Source: Minisyncoccota bacterium (GTDB taxonomy: Bacteria > Patescibacteriota > Minisyncoccia > Phycocordibacterales > UBA918). From it: DNA of 38,642 nucleotides. Each line of letters begins with the position of its first letter. Position 1 is the first letter of the stretch. Positions 35,409 to 38,642 of this stretch are shown piece by piece. Location: assembly GCA_022841645.1 (NCBI GenBank), contig JALHRC010000013.1, positions 1 to 38,642 on the forward strand, read 5' to 3'. The notes below the pieces were generated by a model. The model worked only from the letters and a program-made list of their open reading frames with translations. It was not told where the DNA came from and made no database searches. The position numbers and the translations under genes are program-made.

Positions 35409-36206
35409 TCAGATCGCCATGCCGCCACCGCTGCCCGGGAAGAACTGGCCGAGCTTGATCGGCTCGGTGCCGACGATGAGCGCGGAGCCAACGGCGGTCT
35501 CGCCGCGCTTGAAGAACCGATCGAGCACGCCCCAGAGCACGTCGCTCTGCGCCATCGAATCGCGCGTACCGGGCTTGCGCTGCTCGACGAGGATGCCGAG
35601 CCAACCCTTGTCCGGCCGCGGCTCGAGATTGACGGTGAAGCGCCGGGCACGTGTCGACACGCCATCCACATGCTCCTCATCGACCAGACGACCGGCATCC
35701 CGAAGCGCCTGGACAAGCTCTGGCGACATCGGATCGCCGGCCTTGAGGGCGGCGATGATCTCGGGCTTGAGCTTGAAGCCGGTGACCTGCAGTTCGCTGT
35801 AGGCCTCGACCGGCACGTTCTGGCCGATCGCCGAAACGAACTCGGTGCCACGGAGGATCGGGAAGTCGAGAACCGCCCACCGGCAGCTCTTGATGCTCGC
35901 CATCTCCTGGCCGAAACGGAAGTGCGGACCGGCGGCGTGCCAGAATCCAAACTGCACCGGGTCCGCGCTGCCGAGCTCGAAGAGTCCCCACGGCGAGTTC
36001 GCGTCGGCGTTATGCGCGACGAACGCCGTGCGCAGCGGCACGTCGAGCTGTCGGCACAGCTCGTACATATCGTTGAACTTCTTGATCGCCCCCCACTCCA
36101 GCGGAACGCCGGAGAAGAGGACGCAATGACCGATATCGTGGCCACCCGCATTCTCAACGAGACCGTCATAGAAGTGGGCCCCCTTGAGCATTCGCTCGTG
36201 CATCAT
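35409..36206 (-). CDS. Hypothetical protein (265 aa), GC-rich, foreign appearance
   Basis: High GC3 codons in this frame (e.g. GAG CTG TGC CGA CAG CTC GAC GTG CCG CTG CGC ACG GCG TTC GTC GCG), SD-like CTGGAG upstream and a consensus promoter at 36255-36283. No family recognised. Confidence 0.65.
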   Translation of the reverse strand: MMHERMLKGAHFYDGLVENAGGHDIGHCVLFSGVPLEWGAIKKFNDMYELCRQLDVPLRTAFVAHNADANSPWGLFELGSADPVQFGFWHAAGPHFRFGQEMASIKSCRWAVLDFPILRGTEFVSAIGQNVPVEAYSELQVTGFKLKPEIIAALKAGDPMSPELVQALRDAGRLVDEEHVDGVSTRARRFTVNLEPRPDKGWLGILVEQRKPGTRDSMAQSDVLWGVLDRFFKRGETAVGSALIVGTEPIKLGQFFPGSGGGMAI

Positions 36207-36254
36207 GAGAAAGTTCTCCAGCAGATTAGCTTGATTGCCTTACCTGCTTCTAAT

Positions 36255-36283
36255 ATTATAGCATAGTTTAACTTAAATTGCAA
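36255..36283 (-). promoter_or_regulatory. Sigma70-type promoter, TTGCAA-17-TATAAT
   Basis: Minus-strand read TTGCAA-TTTAAGTTAAACTATGC-TATAAT, 17-bp spacer, upstream of ORF 35409-36206. Confidence 0.75.
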
Positions 36284-36399
36284 GCTATTGTATGGCTCTG
36301 TGCATTCTCCGTTTGGCTGCCCTGCGCCACCTTCTCTTCCTCCACTCAGTTATATGAACATGCTACAGTGTTGGCACTAATCACCCGTAATCAATTTTT

Positions 36400-37338
36400 A
36401 TGGAAACCACTGCCAAAATTTTTGTCGCCGGCCACCGCGGTCTCGCGGGATCAGCCATTGTGCGCGCTCTCACAGCCGCAGGCTTTACGAATATCCTAAC
36501 GCGCACGAGGCAGGAGCTTGACCTCCTCGACCAACAATCCGTCACAAACTTTTTTGCCACCGAAAAACCGGAGTACGTATTTCTGGCGGCTGCCAAAGTG
36601 GGAGGCATCAAAGCAAACCAGACCTCCCCCGCTGACTTCATTTACCAAAACCTTCAGATTCAAAACAACGTCATCCATAACGCCCACGTACACGGGGTAA
36701 AAAAATTACTCTTCCTCGGCACATCATGCATTTACCCCAAACTGGCGCCGCAACCGCTGAAAGAAGAATATCTTCTGACAGGACCCCTCGAGCCCTCAAA
36801 TGATGCATACGCCTTAGCAAAGATTGCTGGTCTCAAGATGTGCGAAAGCTACCACCGTCAGTATGGCTGCAATTTTGTGAGTGTGATGCCACCAAATCTC
36901 TACGGTCCCGGTGACAACTTTGATTTGGCCACTTCTCATGTGTTTGGTGCTCTTATTTTCCGCTTCCATGAAGCGAAGGAAACGAACGCCCCATCCGTCA
37001 CCCTGTGGGGGACCGGGACACAAAGGCGTGAACATATGCATGTGGATGACATGGCTGCAGGCTGCCTCTATATCATGGAACACTACAACGATCCACAGTG
37101 GATTAATCTCGGCACTGGTGAAGAACAGACAGTGAAAGAGCTGGCGGAAATGGTGTCTGGAATCATCGGCTATACAGGCACCATCGCCTGGGATCCTACC
37201 AAACCCGAAGGCACTCCACGCAAACTCCTTGATGTGTCAAAGCTCCATGCCCTTGGCTTTCGCCATTCCATTTCGATCGAAGAAGGCATCCGCCGCACCT
37301 ACGAGTGGTACCAGGCGCAATCAACCACCCAGGGATAG
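36400..37338 (+). CDS. fcl: GDP-L-fucose synthase
   Basis: 312 aa; IFVAGHRGLAGSAIVRAL, YVFLAAAKVGGIKANQTSPADFIYQNLQIQNNVIHNAH, FLGTSCIYPKLAPQPLKEEYLLTGPLEPSNDAYALAKIAGLKMCESYHRQYG. Confidence 0.97.
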   Translation: METTAKIFVAGHRGLAGSAIVRALTAAGFTNILTRTRQELDLLDQQSVTNFFATEKPEYVFLAAAKVGGIKANQTSPADFIYQNLQIQNNVIHNAHVHGVKKLLFLGTSCIYPKLAPQPLKEEYLLTGPLEPSNDAYALAKIAGLKMCESYHRQYGCNFVSVMPPNLYGPGDNFDLATSHVFGALIFRFHEAKETNAPSVTLWGTGTQRREHMHVDDMAAGCLYIMEHYNDPQWINLGTGEEQTVKELAEMVSGIIGYTGTIAWDPTKPEGTPRKLLDVSKLHALGFRHSISIEEGIRRTYEWYQAQSTTQG

Positions 37339-37349
37339 AATCCCTGGGT
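37327..37349. terminator. Hairpin overlapping the fcl stop codon
   Basis: ACCCAGGGAT-AGA-ATCCCTGGGT, 10-bp stem; TAG at 37336-37338 lies inside it. Confidence 0.65.
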
Positions 37350-37462
37350 ATGGCCTCGTGCATGAGCCTTAGAGCGGGCGGAGTTGGTGGTGTCCTTTAA
37401 CCAAGCTCATGCTCTCAGTCTAAATGAAAACCTTAGGTTTTCATACTTTCCGAAGCGAAAGA

Positions 37463-37483
37463 CCCCGCGGTAGAACCGCGGGG
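37463..37483. terminator. GC-rich hairpin downstream of the IMPase-like gene
   Basis: CCCCGCGGT-AGA-ACCGCGGGG, 9-bp stem. Confidence 0.65.
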
Positions 37484-37563
37484 AATTGGGGGATTAAAAA
37501 ATTACGGTCTTTTCACGATATGAATGGGGGGCCCGCGCTCACGCAGACCCCCCGAAACAGCCA

Positions 37564-38487
37564 TCAGGAACTGGGGGCGTCGAAGCGATGCATCGCGGTG
37601 GCCAGCTCGAGCAGATGCCGAGTCACAACCTCGCTGCAGCCCGAGATGAGGCAGTTGTAGCTGAAGACATCCAGCGGATCAGCCGAGCGGATAGAGCCTC
37701 CGTGTGTCGTGAACGCACGGAGGTGCCCACCTGCCTCATGAACAAGCAGACCCGGCGCCACGTCCCACTCACCGCCCTTGGACTTGGTGACCCCACCCAC
37801 CACACCGTGGCCACCATTGGCCACCAGGGCGTGATGCAGGCCATTGGATCCGAGAAGGGACACCCCTGTGCACTTCATCACTTCCGCCATGAAGCCGAGT
37901 TTGGCTTCGAACGAGACGGCCGGGAAGCCGTCCAGATTGAACGTCGGGGAGTAGTCGACATACACCGTATTCTTGGGAGCCAACCCCCCTTCCCACACCC
38001 GGCACTGCCGTGCCGAACGCAGATCTTGCTCGAGGTTCCCGCTGTGGTGGAAAACCCACGTCCCCTTGCCCAGGGTGGCAAACCACACCCGCCCCAGCAT
38101 ATCCGCCACCACACAGCGAGTGACCTTCTTCAGGTCCTTGCTGTAGGTGGCAACGATGATAGTGGACGTCGGAGCACCCTGCATGAAGGCGCGAGTGCCA
38201 TCAAGCGGGTCGAAGAGGATAACCTCTCGCTCCATCGCTCCCGAAGGAGCGCCAGACTCGCCTGCCTCCTCGGAAAAGACGGTCAGGCCGGTCCCCGTGA
38301 GGAACGGCATGGCCGCCGCTTCGGCAGCCAGATCAATCTGTGTGACGTAGGTCACATCAGGCTTGATCTTCGCGTCGAGAGGAACACCGCCCAGCAACGC
38401 CTGCACGACCACCCCTTGTGCGGCCAAACCACCGCGAATGAGGGCTCTCAGGTCACCATCATCCAGGAACCACATTTCGCCTGTCAC
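37564..38487 (-). CDS. Inositol monophosphatase (IMPase)-family phosphatase, GC-rich
   Basis: VTQIDLAAE, FSEEAGESG, LFDPLDGTRAF, GGEWDVAPGLLVHEAGG. GTG start at 38487 preferred (GGAGGAG-CAGAC-GTG) over the track start at 38580, which reads into the adjacent IS-like sequence. Confidence 0.85.
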   Translation of the reverse strand: MTGEMWFLDDGDLRALIRGGLAAQGVVVQALLGGVPLDAKIKPDVTYVTQIDLAAEAAAMPFLTGTGLTVFSEEAGESGAPSGAMEREVILFDPLDGTRAFMQGAPTSTIIVATYSKDLKKVTRCVVADMLGRVWFATLGKGTWVFHHSGNLEQDLRSARQCRVWEGGLAPKNTVYVDYSPTFNLDGFPAVSFEAKLGFMAEVMKCTGVSLLGSNGLHHALVANGGHGVVGGVTKSKGGEWDVAPGLLVHEAGGHLRAFTTHGGSIRSADPLDVFSYNCLISGCSEVVTRHLLELATAMHRFDAPSS

Positions 38488-38566
38488 GTCTGCTCCTCCG
38501 CTCCAATTGCGATAAGGAAGCTGCCCTCCCGTCACCTTTGAAGTAGGACAGCTAAGATAGTTGTCT

Positions 38567-38642
38567 ATGAACACGTACAAGCATGTAAGTTTTGAGGAGC
38601 GCTTTATGATTGAGAAGTTATGGCAAGGAAAGAGAGCGATTC
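38567..38642 (+). mobile_element. IS30-family-like transposase, N-terminal fragment at window edge
   Basis: Own translation: MNTYKHVSFEERFMIEKLWQGKRAI..., matching the IS30 transposase N-terminal pattern (Y-K-H-L/V-S/T-x-E-E-R). Open to the window edge. Confidence 0.65.

Noticed and set aside
35397-36266. 289-aa plus-strand ORF (and 289-aa minus-strand ORF 35300-36169) overlapping the GC-rich gene
   Set aside because: Antisense/out-of-frame ORFs are expected in GC-rich DNA with few stops; the 35300-36169 product is Arg/Ser-rich low complexity. The 35409-36206 frame has protein-like composition, GC3 bias, an SD and a promoter.
37588-38541. 317-aa plus-strand ORF opposite the IMPase-like gene
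   Set aside because: His/Arg/Gln-rich translation with no motifs; the minus strand carries clear IMPase motifs.

Overview
The window reads like a chromosomal segment from a Patescibacteria/CPR (Parcubacteria-like) genome; this is inferred from gene content and style, not from a phylogenetic marker. (a) 1-5.3 kb is an accessory, defence-like island. It holds a truncated NYN-domain nuclease, an XRE-Panacea antitoxin with a RelE-like toxin, a HEPN-like protein with a 56-aa partner ORF, and a MazG-like pyrophosphohydrolase followed by a GIY-YIG / Schlafen-group-3 (DUF2075) helicase / S24 peptidase fusion that carries a 1-nt frameshift. A short AbrB-like ORF closes the island. (b) 5.3-9.4 kb is a pentose-phosphate/glycolysis block: split transketolase, rpe, rpiB, gap. 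(c) 9.5-24.8 kb is a large surface-protein cluster: FN3 protein, two paralogous Cys-pair secreted proteins, a DUF916-like protein, a tandem DUF2341/LamG protein, a 1886-aa tail-fibre-like protein and two HTH-TM proteins. (d) 24.8-34.1 kb carries housekeeping genes: gatB, obg, a 4-TM holin-like protein, secA, a tiny H1-like Lys/Ala protein, murB and a Wzy/TPR membrane protein. (e) 34.2-38.6 kb has gmd and fcl (GDP-fucose synthesis) interleaved with two GC-rich, Shine-Dalgarno-led genes of foreign appearance, and the start of an IS30-like transposase at the right edge. The best candidates for something undescribed are the MazG + GIY-YIG-helicase-S24 locus, the HEPN + 56-aa cassette bounded by near-identical hairpins, and a recurrent promoter layout that predicts leaderless mRNAs. 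All family calls come from reading motifs; no database search was run.
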